Notes: generated from the letters alone by a model not told the origin. 64,000 bases of DNA from Trachythela sp. YZ-2020 (GCA_016169945.1 JADLSH010000390.1:1054001-1118000), one strand, 5' to 3'; counted from the first letter of the stretch, positions 9,601 to 22,505 are shown. Numbers and translations: made by a program.

Positions 9601-11300
9601 AAAAAAATATAGTTGTTAAATTACTATCACGTAGTTTTATTTTATATGTACTTTAACGAAAAAGGCCGAATAAGACGGAGGAATTGTTTCCACACTAAAG
9701 TGTACATGGAAATCCCATTATCATCACATCACAAGAGGGTAAATAGACAAAATTGGTTAACGCTGAAATAGAAAAATAGTCATAAGCATCAGAATTATCT
9801 ATACACAAGTTGTTCACTAGCTCATGTCGATAATTCTAATCATTTGTTAGTAATAGTTACCATTGTTCTCAGATTGTTCTATATACTTCCCTAAACTGGA
9901 GCAATAGTTAGTAACTGGGTATTTGAGATGTTCAAAGTTGTGAATTCATTATATTCAAGCGTCAGCAGATTTTGTTCAGTACCTTACAAATGCTAAGAAT
10001 GGGGTGGTAAGTTGTATAGATTTAAAAAACTTTAATATTATATGAATAAATTGATTTATATTATTACTGAAAGTGAAAGTGTTCTATGAAAAGATGAAAA
10101 TAATTTAAGAATTGGACTATATCATGTTGTATTATAAATGATAATTGCAAAGGAAAAAAAATATATATCATTCATATTCACTCCAAATAAATATACTTCA
10201 TACTTTATGTGTGCTGTTTCTTATGCTACGTTGATACTGTATACATTGCGTTGATCAGTTAACTTAGTAAATGAGCAAGTGGGGACACGTCCTTATTGAG
10301 ATTAAACAATTTCAGCACTGTTAATATTTGTCGTGATACCAACATTCCTATTTAGAAAGATGGCTCCATCCAGGTTTCCTGTACTGCAGGTTTTTCCTTG
10401 CCTCTCTGATACTTCAGATGTAGTAATGGTAATGCTCAAACAGAGGTCCCTAGTCTTAACAGGGGTCCCTACCCCTTTGGCAGGGCTTTGTGTGGATTAT
10501 TACCCCTCAAGATTATCATCCACATTTATGTGGATTATTATCCACATAAAGCAAGTGACTCGCCTTGCTGGGTAACTCGCCCCCATTTAACAGCTCGGTT
10601 CTAAACTAAGGATTTCAAAAATTTTGCTGAAGGTATTGTCACTGTTACAATAGAAATTCGGCCAGACAGGAGGGGTGGGCTTGAATAAATTTTGAATAGC
10701 TGCTATAGAATGCGACATTCCGCATCAGTGCTGTGATTGTGTGTCTGACTTGAATATTCGTTTCACAAAATTAGGGATAGTTAACAAATCAGGAATTAGA
10801 ACTTTATTTCAATAAGTTATTTTAGATTACATATTTCAAACTGAATTAAGCTACGTCTATAATACACACTGCGATTTGTTTACAGTTTAGCCTTTGTGCA
10901 TCTCTAACTCGATTTTGACATGAGTTGGATCTGTACACAGGCTACGATTGTCTAGTTGATTTCTGGTTCTTAGTGGCTGAATGTTAATGACGTTTACCAT
11001 GCATATTCGTCAATATAGTGTTAATGCGAATCTGTAATCCGGGTCCGATACACGGCATACACCTACACTACAGTCCTAACTATTGCGGTGAGTCATACTA
11101 ACAACACACTCAGTGGTCAATACCTGATGTATCAACTCTGAAAATGAATTTGAAATAAATCGAAAAATCACCACAAAATTTGATGTTGTGTTGTTGACAA
11201 TTTACCTGGTTCGCGTTTTTACTCAGGCCACCGTGGCGGGAGGGGTGATCGGAGTGTTGTAATGTCCTGCCACTCTGCTTTATTCCTATATCAGTATCTT
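9601..11300. other. Intergenic region between convergent TBC and GPCR genes
   Basis: Holds the 3' untranslated regions. AATAAA occurs at 10045 and 10186 for the plus-strand TBC gene, and its complement TTTATT at 11279 and 10803 for the minus-strand receptor. I see no further gene, TIR element or tandem repeat. Confidence 0.5.
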
Positions 11301-13788
11301 TCATAAAGTCAACTCACGGTAAAGTTTCATGACTCGATCATTAGTAAGGAAAGATAGTGCGATGTAAAATCCTTGTAAAGAAGCGAACAAAACAAACAGA
11401 ACTGAAAATATTGCTGAATCCACTAAAATATCGAGAAATCCAAAAATCCAAGTTAATCCAGTAAGAGATGAGAGTTTTAAGTAGATCCACACTGTATTCT
11501 GTTCAGGACGTTTATTCCTAGAGGCATACAGTTCTCGGCTTTTTTGTTTTTTATCTTGAATCATTATAATTGTGTAAACAAACATGACTGTATTGAAAAA
11601 CACTAGAAGACCGACTGGTAGAATGAAGAGGAACTCTTGTGCTTGTCTGTTTGCAATCCAACACGCCATTCTTTCATGTTCCGAACTATAACCAGCGTCA
11701 TAGACATTGAAGAAATGAAGGAATGTTGTGATCGAGATGAACAGAAGTGGAACACCCCACACAAAACCACTATATATCATGAACCGTTTTCTATCTTCCA
11801 TATGGGTAGAAGGTCTTCTGAGTTTCTTTGAAGCTAAAATTGTTTTTGTATGAAGTGCAATGACTGACATTGCAGTGAACGTCACGAGAAATAGATAATG
11901 CTCAATGATAGTAATTATTGTGCAGAATTGAGGCCATTTTGTTTCTGGTACTGCAAGTAACCACAACAGTTGAGCAAGAAACAGGGAGACAGCAAGATTG
12001 AGAAGATTTTTTCCAGGAAGTTTACGCAGTTCTGAGAACACCATATATGTGAAGATAAGAGCAGCCAAGCTCACCAAAGACAGTGTAAAAGTAAAAATTG
12101 TTAAAATTTCCATTGCCATGTAATTACCAAATTTTCGTTTGGTATGTCCATTCATAAGTGATGTATTGGTGCACAATATAAGAGTATCATTGTCAATTTT
12201 ATAATCACCAATGTTGTAAAGGTTTTGAGTTCTTTTGTAGTAAACAGTTAAATTTGGAAATTTTATGTACTCCGCTGGTTTCAAATATAGTCGTAATCCT
12301 TCACAAGTTGAGAGAACTAAATCATTACAGATTGTGATATTTGTTCCTTTGGGGAACACCTCATTTGAAGAAAATGTTTGGTTGGTGGATATGATGTGAT
12401 ATCTATTATTTTTCAATATAATATATTCCTCTTTGGTGTAGCTTTCCTTTCCAATACAAGCTAGTCTTCGAGATGTTACTTTGAAGATTTTAAACAGATC
12501 TAAAGATATTAGTATGATACGTTCATGAGTAAAATGCAAAATGTCAGCAATGCTCAATGTTTCCTTTAGACGTTCTTTGCTAAATTGCGTGGACTGAATA
12601 GATACAGTTAAACTCTGGATACTTGTTAATGATACTTCAAACTCGACAATATAATATATCTGCATTTTGTAGATAGTCACGTGTGATATTTGAGTTTCAT
12701 TCAGGCCAAATTGTTTTGCTAACGCAGCTATAAACTTGGTGGTGTTAACGGTCATAGATGGTTTTAGTGGGAGTAGATTCTGAAGCCATATTACAACATG
12801 ATATTTATCAATAAAGTCCTTCACAGGAGGTATGAGTTTACCACGTCTACATATCTCAAGAAACAAATCAAAAATCTCTCCTGTTGGACATTTTTGAGAC
12901 ACCGAAGACACTCGCCATTTTTCAGGATCATCCATAATTATTGAAAAAGAAGGTACGAGTTTGCGTTCATAGTTAAATGTTGAAACTCCATGAGAAATTG
13001 CAAGACCACAATTTAATATACGAGTAGGGATTCCATTACACTGCGCACACCAGATATTTTTGTAGTTTTTATGGTCGACTGTAACAACGGCTACTGGGCC
13101 CTTTCTACATTTCTCTGAGTCGGACATCTGACAATCGTTTTGTACTTGATAACTGCAATATCGTCTAGCTTGGTTCTGACTAGGCATAGTGAAAATATTA
13201 TCATATCCACAATATTCTAACACAAACGAGAACATCTCTTGGAAACTTGATAAGGAAGAGGGAGGTAAGATAGGGCAAGTAATATTCAGTGAAAAATAGG
13301 TGAAATTTTTAATGTAATTACACTGAGCACAAAATACGTTCCGATAAACGATGTTGTTTGCATCTATCACTGGTAAATATTGGTAAATATTCTCAATTTT
13401 AAATATACTGCTTGTAGAAACGTTCTGGCATTTCAACAACGTTTCCTTATTCAACCAATCTCGACCACATTTTGTTACCATCCATATATTTTTACCTCTG
13501 GCTTCATAACCAGGTTTACACGATACCATACTCTGATCCAAGGCTCGAATCTTGTTTATTCCATGTTGTTGTTTACCGCAGTAAAGTTCGTAGTCATAGC
13601 AACAATCTTGGTAAACAAGATAACATTGATCATCACAATAACAATTAAATGTTTGGTTGTCTATTGACCTGTCGTTGTTGTTGGTGTTGTTGTTGTTGCA
13701 ACGTTCACGACATGTGTCATACTTCGTGCAGACAATCCCAAAGGAACGTTTATTTCGTGCTGCATGAGCATCTTTACTTTGCTTTGAA
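11301..13788 (-). CDS. Somatomedin-B domain 7TM receptor (class-B/adhesion-like GPCR), large 3' exon
   Basis: A single open exon reads down the minus strand from a likely acceptor (TTTTAG at 13789-13794) to TGA at 11301-11303. In-frame code continues upstream of any ATG to an upstream stop, so a signal-peptide exon must lie at higher coordinates. The N-terminal end has a somatomedin-B pattern, CYCDDQC...QDCCYDY (about 13560-13640). The ectodomain of some 450 residues has paired YRNVFCAQCN and YKNIWCAQCN motifs, common in large invertebrate receptor families, and several N-glycosylation sites. The last 270 residues form seven hydrophobic helices of class-B/Methuselah type, including GLTWIFGFL in TM6 and a Cys pair around extracellular loops 1 and 2. 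I see no GPS cleavage motif before TM1. The cytoplasmic tail is very short. The ligand is unknown. Confidence 0.85.
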
Positions 13789-14445
13789 CTAAAATCAGGG
13801 AAATAATCGATAGTTCAAATTGTGGTGGTAAAATAATGTTTTAGTAAATATAAAGAGAAAAAGAGCACGAATGAAACGTGTTCAGGTCATGTATTAAACC
13901 GTACTCAAACCTGAAAAAGCATTTCAAGAGCTATATATTAAGATACAAGTGCTATAGCACTCATATCTTACGCAATAGTTTTAACATTTTTAGTAAAAAT
14001 AGAATCCATTATCGTTAAAAACATGGCATGGTTAAAAAATTGAGTAGCACAGAGGCAAGGTAACGAGGGAATGCATGGTAATAGTGACCCTTCCCAGTCA
14101 TGTCGTTCTTCTCCAAGACCAATTCTCTTATTCTTCTATAAATGTGATGAGTAAGTGTTCGGAAAGGGACTAAAAGGAAAATTTCTCAAGTGATTCGCGT
14201 AAGTTAAACATACAGCCTTCCCAATCTGTAATTTAACTGTCAAAGACACACGGTTGAAATACAAAAAATAGCGTCTTATGGAGACGATGAGGAGGGGCAT
14301 AAAGACAATTCGTATAGATTTATCCCGCCTTCGGCTCAAAGTGGTCCCCCCCTCTTCCACGCAGTTGATGCATGCTACGCTGGGTCTTTTCTCTCTTCTA
14401 CCAGGGTCTTTTCTCTCTCACAGAGGTTGGCCACGCTGTTGTGTC
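13789..14445. other. Upstream of the receptor exon; no feature identified
   Basis: Should hold an intron of the receptor gene. The first coding exon with a signal peptide was not found. GGGTCTTTTCTCTCT occurs twice near 14385-14420, just before the next element. Confidence 0.4.
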
Positions 14446-15620
14446 TACCGAGGGGCAAATCAATCCTAAAAAGTGTACGAGATTTTTGGACTTTCGAAAG
14501 TTTCGAGAATTTTGGACTTTCCTAATTTTTCAATGTTCTGGTGAACCTTAGTCTCCTTCGCAGCCGGTAGTATTTGTTAGTTGGCCACTAACGTCTGCGA
14601 AGGAGGCTAGGTGAACCTATGCAGTAAAACGCAATTATTCAATACATTCAAAATAAGAAATACTCGTATCAGAGCATTTGTTAGAATCCGTACTTCACTT
14701 CAGGATAAAATTGCGTGAAGTAGTGAGACATGTGGACTGGGTTCGGAAAACTGATAAGGAAAAGGAAGAACTGTACCGGAAATTTAAGAAGGGAAACAAA
14801 AAAACAAATAAAATTGTCTCAACAGATGGGAAACTTACTGTGCCTCGGACTCCAAAGACGGCAAAAAAACCCGGCCAGCGAAAAAGAGTAAGGCGGGCAA
14901 AGACAACAACAATCAAGCGACATTAATAGTGCTATTGAATATGAGATGAACGTATAAAGTTTTTGTATGAGTATATTTGACCCAGCATGTGTAAATAATT
15001 TTTTGTACAACAGAACGTTTTTACTGTTTTTAGCATTCTGCTTGATAATTAAAAAAATGTAAAATGTGGTGTTTTCAATTGTATTATATATAGGGGTTAG
15101 GCTTAGGATAGGGGTTAGGATTAGGGTGCGTATTGGGGATGGGGTTGGGAACACAGCCGCAACAGTTACCATACAGCGATGTTTCACAAATGCTTTTTAA
15201 CAACACTATTAGATTTACTACAGAATCAATGAAGTGACCAGTCCGGTTCGGTTGGAAAATAACTAAAGTATTGCTTGAGAATACGTATATTTTCATCTAA
15301 CATCTAATTCTAACAATAATGTTCAACTTATTTGCCTTATTTATCCATTTCGCGGTCCCGGGCATACCAGGGCATATCTAGGGCATATCCGGGCATAGAT
15401 TAGTAGGACCGGTCGATTCCGTCATACTCTTTCAAATTTTGAGGATTTTCGTTCAATATTAATTCAGTCGTATATTTTAGATTTTAAGTGTATTTTTTAT
15501 GAGTTGAAGAAGTGTCAAGTATATTTACATGGATTTTTGGGACTTTTACAGACTTTGGACTTTTACCGCGGACTTTTCGTCGAAGTGTACGAGACTATTG
15601 GAGTGATTTGCCCCTCGGTA
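14446..15620. mobile_element. 1.2-kb TIR element with TA-flanked CCGAGGGGCAAATCA ends
   Basis: Left end TACCGAGGGGCAAATCA and right end TGATTTGCCCCTCGGTA are inverted and flanked by TA. Just inside, AAGTGTACGAGA occurs at both ends in the same (direct) orientation. A small basic ORF (to 14926) and a telomere-like tract lie inside; no transposase is recognisable. Confidence 0.7.
15092..15135. repeat. Degenerate telomere-like TTAGG(G) tract
   Basis: GGGGTTAGG, CTTAGGAT, GGGGTTAGG and ATTAGGG follow each other, resembling the animal telomere repeat TTAGGG with errors. It is interstitial, inside the 14446-15620 element. Confidence 0.4.
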
Positions 15621-16156
15621 TATTATACTGCACTGAAAATTGTACCTCAAATTGTATTTGGCCGTGTGCGAAATTGACCAGTTACCTCTAATCCCTGAGC
15701 TGATAATACGCTGATCTTTCAGTCATTTCAATTCCTGGGTTTATTTCAAACATCAGTTCAAATGATTCAAATGCTTAAATCACAAAAATCGCTTTGATCG
15801 CTGTCTTTCCAACTGAAAGAAAACCTTCGTATTGCATTTTTGCAACTGCCTTCGTTTAAATACTGACAAAATACCTCGTAAACTATAACTTTAATTTGAA
15901 ATTGTTTGCAGAAAGTGGAAGAAATCGTATACAGATCTATATACGTATAGCTTTACATCTATATATTGAGCACAAATTAAGATTGCGCAACGCTTTTGCA
16001 TTCGAATTACCGTTAGAACTACTGTCAAAGGTGTTTGCCACTTTAGAGACCATAGATTTCAGAAACTTTCCGCTCTCAAGACGCGTCAAGACTGATAAAT
16101 TTTAAAAAGAAACGTATATAGTAAGTATGAAAAAATCATTCAGTATTTTCCCATAC

Positions 16157-16390
16157 CTCTTATTTGTCTTTCGTTCACATTTTCTACCATGTGACTGAGT
16201 CTTTGAATTATGTGTAAGGTCTTTCCTCTGTGAGATCCTGTCAGCTGCTTTCCAGTTCTTCATTCTTGCTTCAACACTTCCATAATCTTTTCTGACTTTG
16301 CCCTTTTCATGAAACAAGTGTTCAATAATCCCAATCTTTGTCTGACTACGTTTAGATTTCACTGTGGCTAAAGATCCTACATCTTTAAAG
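16157..16390 (-). CDS. Possible isolated coding exon, function unknown
   Basis: On the minus strand a 234-bp open segment is bounded by an acceptor-like TTCTACAG and a donor-like AGAG|GTATGG, with phase 2 at both ends (78 codons). The product is Lys/Arg-rich (GIIEHLFHEKGKVRKDYGS and onward) and matches no family I recognise. No neighbouring exon was found. It may be chance, a pseudogene, or an exon of a gene with long introns. Confidence 0.25.
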
Positions 16391-17139
16391 CTGTAGAAGT
16401 ATATTGTAAACCTGAAAAGAATGAGATAGTTTGGCCACCTCATTTCAGCACTCTACATTCGCAGCACAATCACGCAAAGCCAAAGTTAAAGTGTAATTTG
16501 AAATACATGCACGTCAAGTATACAAGCACTTTATACTCACGGAATAAAACAATTATGTCAAAGAGTGCTAAACAATAGAAAGTGTAATTTGTCTTATCCT
16601 TGGTATTAGTTATATATGCTAATAAAATATTAAGGTATTTATGAAAGGAAAACTAATTGAATTGTTAGTTGTTTAAGTTGATTGTGCGACTTAGATTTGT
16701 CAACTTTTATTCCCTGCGCTAATTTGATTTAATCCTTTATAAAGCGTAGGATTAAAAACAATTAGAAAATTAAACAAATCATTGCTATAAGTGTTCGTGT
16801 TTTAAAAGTGGATTATCTTGTCTTGCTTAAAATGTAGTTAACGCTTGAGATGAATCGAGAAGATCATGTGATATATATATGTGTATATAAAGCATGATTG
16901 TCTTTTTCGATGAATTTCATTGAATTAAACGTATATATTTGATTTGTTCCATTTCAAGCAAGTTTAATTTCATGTTGTGGAACAGCACGCTTTGCACGAG
17001 GAGAGACCATCGCTGCAACAACAAACATCAGTGCCGGATTATCTAATGCCTGGTTTACATTTGGTCGTAGATGTCGTTAGCAAGTCATGTTCGACGATGA
17101 GAAATAGTTCGCATCTTTATTGTGTGCTGTGTGCAAATC

Positions 17140-17433
17140 AGTAGAAGGTGTTTGTAGATAGAATATTCGAACGAAAATTTATATACATTTTTAGACCTAG
17201 CCAGGAGCCCTTTAGGCCCTCTGGTATGAATCGAACCTGCGGTCCTGCGATTCCGGTGCAGTGCTGTAACCAACTGAGCTACAGAGTCCAGTTGCTGAGC
17301 ATTAACCGCAAATTCGTGTATATATATATTGTCGGCATCTCGTTCGATAGGACTGATAGTAGAAGGTGTTTGTAGATGGAATACTCGAACGAAAATTTAT
17401 ATACATTTTTAGACCTAGCCAGGAGCAGTTACC
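17140..17433 (-). mobile_element. tRNA-derived SINE family 1 (full copy plus a second tail)
   Basis: On the minus strand 17289-17219 is tRNA-like: GGACTCTGTAGCTCAGTTGG (box A) through GGTTCGATTCATACC (box B). The SINE tail (GAACGAAAATTTATATAC and its neighbours) follows to 17140. A second tail copy lies at 17331-17433. Confidence 0.8.
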
Positions 17434-17449
17434 CATACCATATACTAGC
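17433..17449 (+). mobile_element. Left fragment of a plus-strand SINE split by the hAT-like element
   Basis: GTTACCCATACCATAT is the sequence that directly precedes CTGGCATCACTCCC in the intact copy at 55800-55850 (read on the minus strand). Here the two halves are separated by 4.8 kb and rejoin at 22273. Confidence 0.6.
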
Positions 17450-17859
17450 CACTGCAAAAAATCGATTTCTTATTTTAAGAAAATAATTCTTATTTTAAGA
17501 ACAAAATTACTTGTTTTAAGAAAATTTGGCTTGTCCCGTGGGTAAGTAAAATATTCTTGACAAGAATCTTATTTCAAGAAAATTATTCTTAAAATAAGAA
17601 AATCATTCTTGGTTAGAAAAAAAATCTTGGCAAGAAAATTTTACTAATTTTGTCCCGTGGGTAAGTAAAATATTCTTGCTAAGAAAATTTTTCTTATTTC
17701 AAGAATACCTTCTAGAAAAAATATCTTATATCAAGAAAAATATTCTTAGTTGCCTAAGAATTATTTTCTTGATTTAAGACTTATTTTCTAGAACATATTC
17801 TTGAAATAAGAAAAACATTCTTAATGAGAATAATTTACTTACCCACGGGACAAAACGAG

Positions 17860-20800
17860 AATTTCTTTCTTGAATCGAAGGAACGAAAAAGTCTTGCAGA
17901 GAAATATATTCTAGTTTCCCCCGAACGTTTTGAAACAAAATACCTGAATGTTGGGGCAAAACTACAATAATTTTCTTGGCATTATTTTCGTCTCCTTCCA
18001 TCCAACAAATTATTTTTGTAATCTAAAAAAACGGAGTACATTTGTTTCAATATTCTAAAAGTTTTATTATACATGCATGTTGACAACGGATTTTCACACA
18101 ACATTGATATATAAACAGAATGCTAATGCTATGTATTAACGTTCTCATTTGATGTCAAATGTTCAATTTCAAATCGCATTCATTGGTAATCAACATGGAT
18201 GAACTAATATATATTATTTTTGGATTAATTACTGGATAAATTAATTATTCTTTCTGAACAAAACCATTTGTTGGTTGAACAATGGAATGAGCTCACAAGA
18301 CAGTTTATTCCTTTATTGAACAGATCCAGTGGCTAGAATGTTTTTGTAGATAACTGGTTGCCTTGCATGATGTGTCAACTTTCAAATCATCTTAATTCTT
18401 AAAGAAGAAATGGTGACAATTACTATAGATAATAGGCTAAAACAGTACGGTACACTTGAGTGTAATTTTAGGTTTTAAAAGACAATGTTGTAACTCCTAT
18501 GACCGACAAAAACTGGGGGGCTTAGTCGAAAGGGTCCTTGACCCGGAGGGACCCACGCTGCAGTTTGACTAATTGAGGGCTTCACACCCCATGCACACAG
18601 GCAATAGAGCTCTTTTTTTTAAGTTGTCAGTAACCTATACAGTGGCAATCACCCTCACAGTAAAACCAAACAAGTTTCCTTGACAAGGTTAGGGTAATAA
18701 ATTAAACAGGGCACAGTGTAATTAAAGGGTTAAAAGTAACTCAGCAAATTAAAAATGTTCTCTTCCTCAAGTGTACTTTTACCCTGTTAAAGGGAGAACA
18801 AGGGAAAACTTGGCTCATTTTTTGCTTTTCGACTAGTGATTTTCAACTTCTGTCTATTTGGGAACAAGGCTGACCTACCTATGGGACCTTGTTCGAAAGA
18901 GCCTCTGGGGGACATCAGCCACTGGGACCAGACCCAATGCACCCAGGGTGTCTTTTCAATTAAGGCAGAGAGCCCCCGCTAAGCCAAAGTTAGATCAGTG
19001 ATTCAAGGTGCATTGGATCTCAACATGTTATGTCTAAGAGTGTGGTCTTAACTGAGACAAGGTCAGGCAAAACTCAAAAACGGTCTGTTAAATCATGTCC
19101 AACAATATGTCCAAAATATTCCTTGTCCTATTCAAACTTCAGTTAGGTACTACAAGTACTATACCAATGGTGTTTGTTCATAAGTTATAATCACTAACCA
19201 ATACGGTGGTAATCCCCCCACAAGGGGTGAAAAAATAATTTTCTTCATGTGAGCACAGCCTGAAGATAACACATTTCCTGCAGCCTGCAGTCTGAAGATC
19301 ACGAATATGTCAAACCTAGGCTTAAAATATCTAGCTATAAATTGTAGCCTATAATGCACATACATACTGTCTGGTGAGCATGGTTTTAAACTAAAGAATG
19401 ATTTTTTGGCAGTTGGCAGATATATCTAACGGCAAGTCGGCAACAACAGTTTTCTATTTTGTGTTTATTTGTTTTCGTAGGCTCGCAGCAATCGCCAGTT
19501 ATCACTTATCCAGAAAAAGTTACAAATTGAAATAGCTCAATATTTTTGTAGTGTTTATATGAAATCTATTTACTTAACAACTTAATAACTTACTTAGTAC
19601 TTATGGCGCAGCCAAAGCGGGCTTAAATATTGCAGTGCGTAATGATATAGTACAGTTAATATGAGTAGTCAAGCAAATTAGCTAGTCCGTCAGTTCAGAT
19701 CAGCCTATTTTGTAAGGAGGGGCATGCAATCTCGATTCTTGTAAGATAAAACTATCAGCCAGCGAGGTTATGCAATCGACAATATTGAAAATTTCGTGTC
19801 AACCATGACTGGTAAAGCAAATTAAGCCCATAGCGAGACATAATTATGTATATAATGAGTCTTTCTTCAAATTTTCAAATCAACCTAAAAAAATCCTGTG
19901 GCTGTTGAATAATTTCCCTGCGAGTGTGCCGCTGCGGGCTAACTTGCTTTACCTCAATCAGGCATTTGCTATTATTTCCTAATAATTTTCATTTTTGTCT
20001 ATTTGGGAACTAAGCTGCCCAGCATATCCCCACCAGGATCTGGGCAAAGTATGAATGCTGTACTTAAATTAATATAATGCTGTAAGTGACTTATCATTTT
20101 TATGGGCTATAACTGTGAAATATTGTCACTGCTCATGAAAATGTGATTTCAGGTTTGGTACGACACAAATAGAAACAGCACAGGCACCAAATTTACCTGT
20201 GCTTGGCCCTTGTAAATAGGTAGTCCAAGCAATAAGCATGCATAAATCAGGTAGGGATGTCATTTTATATTTGTGTGCAATTACCAAATATATTTCATCC
20301 AATATTATATATTGTGTTTAGCACACAAGTACGTGTACTCCTGAAAGACCTGAAAAGTCTTATGAATAAATTCCTCTCGGGAAAGCGAGCTAGGCTAGCT
20401 CTGGTAGCTATGCTGGCTAGGGTTCTACACCCTCACCTCTAACCATCCCCAAGACCCCAACTGGCCCAACATAAACAGTCATTGATGCCATACCAGGTTC
20501 TCGACAGAATGATATTATGATTGCACAATATACTGTATTATTACAAAGAAAGGATTGCTCTCCTCTCATGAAAAGCTAAAGATTTTGCTTTGGTGATTGT
20601 ATTATTCATCAAAGCTAAATGAGTCAATATTTCACATACTTTTAAAAGTATCAATTCTTGATCATCAACAATGTAATTTTCATACCTTGTAGCAGACAAG
20701 TGCAGTTCGACACTCTTCGAACACATATTATTTCAGTATTTATCGCTTGAAATGATAATCTGTAAATACAAAGGCATATAGAAAGTTTTTAATGTCTATA

Positions 20801-21290
20801 TTATAAATATTAACATATTCTTGAAGCCAAAATATGCGATGAGCGTCGGCTAAAATTATACGTGAAAACAATCGATTATATACCCTATATCTAAAAATAT
20901 TTACATAGTTTAACACTTACTTTTCAGATTATTGTTTGAATCTTCAAATATTGGAATATTTCTTCCTATTTTCGTTAAAATTTGCAGAGACTTGGATGTA
21001 TAAAGCTATTCAACAAGATTTTTGAAAGGACGCGCTGAGAGCACGCTCGCTAAGCATGGGTGCCCATATATGGCACTCGTCTGCATACCGCTGAAGGCAC
21101 TGATCTCAAATATCTGAACAGTCCAGCATATAAGCAACAATAACCAGCAACGATAATATCTGTCTTTCTGACGAAAACTCCTCATTCTATCTTCAAAAGA
21201 ATACTCTTCATAATATCCCCAAAATAATTAATTAATCTTTATTTGTATACTACAGAGTTCCAAGTGTTTGTCACCATTGTATTTGAATCT
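17860..21290. other. Interior of the hAT-like element; no gene recognised
   Basis: AT-rich, only short ORFs without domain resemblance. It may be captured genomic sequence. A few short GC-richer stretches (18515-18570, 18880-18990) have no recognisable feature. Confidence 0.4.
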
Positions 21291-21298
21291 CGCGTACG

Positions 21299-21696
21299 CA
21301 GGGCCTTTTTTAAGAAATCGTTAGTGGGGGGGGGGGGCATCGTCGAAAGGGGACGTAACAAGTAGGTGGTGTATTACAGGTGTGGGAAGGTGAAGGGGGG
21401 TCTGGGGGGGGAATTTTGTATTCTTTTCCCCCCGAAAATTTTTGTATTCTTGAGTCGCTGTGGCTTGATTTCCTGCATTTTCAGAGACAATTTTTGATAT
21501 ATCCCATCTAAACGGAGCCAGGTTTTGTTGTGAGAATACCACAACTTTCCTCTATACTCAGTTTTCCCCCTTTTTTGCTTATACTTTGGACAAAAGGGAC
21601 CTTCACTGGGGGGCCAAAATAGTTTACTGGGGGGGGGGCAACATGGGAGCTGGGGGGGCTTTGGCCCCTCCAGTACATTAGTTAAAAAAGGCCCTG
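21299..21696. mobile_element. hAT-type MITE nested in the 4.8-kb element
   Basis: TIRs CAGGGCCTTTTTTAA and TTAAAAAAGGCCCTG. The flanking 8 bp are CGCGTACG (21291-21298) and GGCGTACG (21697-21704), seven of eight identical, which fits the 8-bp target duplication of hAT elements. The interior has several runs of 7-11 G. Confidence 0.8.
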
Positions 21697-22272
21697 GGCG
21701 TACGAGGCCACAACTTAACTTAACAAAGTCCTTTCAACTCAATCATATATGTCGAAAGCCAGATAGATTTTTAGTTTTAATTTGTTTAATATGGCTACGG
21801 GTGGAACAACTCTCTTGGCAATTGAAAATATACAGGAGGATATTTAAAAATACATGTTCTTTGATACGACGCAAAACATATTAAAAATGCAACGTTTGCG
21901 ATCGATCGAATTACTTGACGAGCTGCCCGGCGTGTCAATAACATTACAACTATTCTTGAAATTAAGAAAAATCAGCGCGAAAATATCATTGTCTACCGAA
22001 TTTATAGATTTTTAGTTCAACAAGAATAATTTTCTTGTTTCAGGAATAGTCAGAATATTATTCTATGACGCAAGAATATCATTCTTGAAATAAGAAAAAA
22101 AGTCTTCCGGATTATCTTGCCTAGATTCATTTTCTTATTTTAAGAAATGTTTTCTTAAAACAGGAACTTTTTTCTTATAATTTTTCTTGACAAGAAATAA
22201 TTTCTCAAAATAAGAAAAATAATCTAAAAAATAAGAATTTTATTCTAGGCTAGACTTTGATTTTTTGCAGCG

Positions 22273-22505
22273 CTGGCATCACTCCCATCATTATCATATA
22301 CACGAATTTGCGTTTAATGATCAGCAACTGGACTCTGTAGCTCAGTTGGTTAGAGCGGCTGCACCGGAATCGCAGGGCCGCAGATTCGATTCCTGCCAGA
22401 GGGCCTAAAGTTAGGCTAGGTCTAAAAATGTATACAAATTTTCGTTCGAATATTCCATCTACAAACACCTTCTACTATCAGTCCTATTGAACGAGATACC
22501 GAGGA
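22273..22505 (+). mobile_element. tRNA-derived SINE family 1, right part of the split copy
   Basis: tRNA-like head GGACTCTGTAGCTCAGTTGG (22332) to GATTCGATTCCTGCC (22395), then the family tail ending near CAGTCCTATTGAACGAGAT. Box A and box B are both present, giving an internal RNA polymerase III promoter pattern. Confidence 0.8.

Larger units (their letters stand above)
17450..22272. mobile_element. 4.8-kb non-autonomous hAT-like element inserted in a SINE
   Basis: Ends CACTGCAAAAAATC and GATTTTTTGCAGCG are inverted repeats. Each end is followed inward by 300-400 bp packed with TTCTTATTTTAAGAA-type palindromic motifs (17460-17850 and 21950-22255), the clustered subterminal motifs typical of hAT transposons. 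The flanks CTAGC (left) and CTGGC (right) look like a 5-bp target duplication with one change. Deleting the element rejoins one SINE. I see no transposase ORF in the interior. Confidence 0.7.

Noticed and set aside
14678..14926. Basic 82-codon ORF inside the 14446-15620 element
   Set aside because: Lys/Arg-rich from AAA-rich sequence, non-ATG start, no recognisable domain; kept only as a note on the element.
22332..22405. Functional tRNA gene
   Set aside because: tRNA-like with box A and box B, but repeated at 17.2, 55.7 and 61.3 kb with the same non-tRNA tail, so it is a SINE head.
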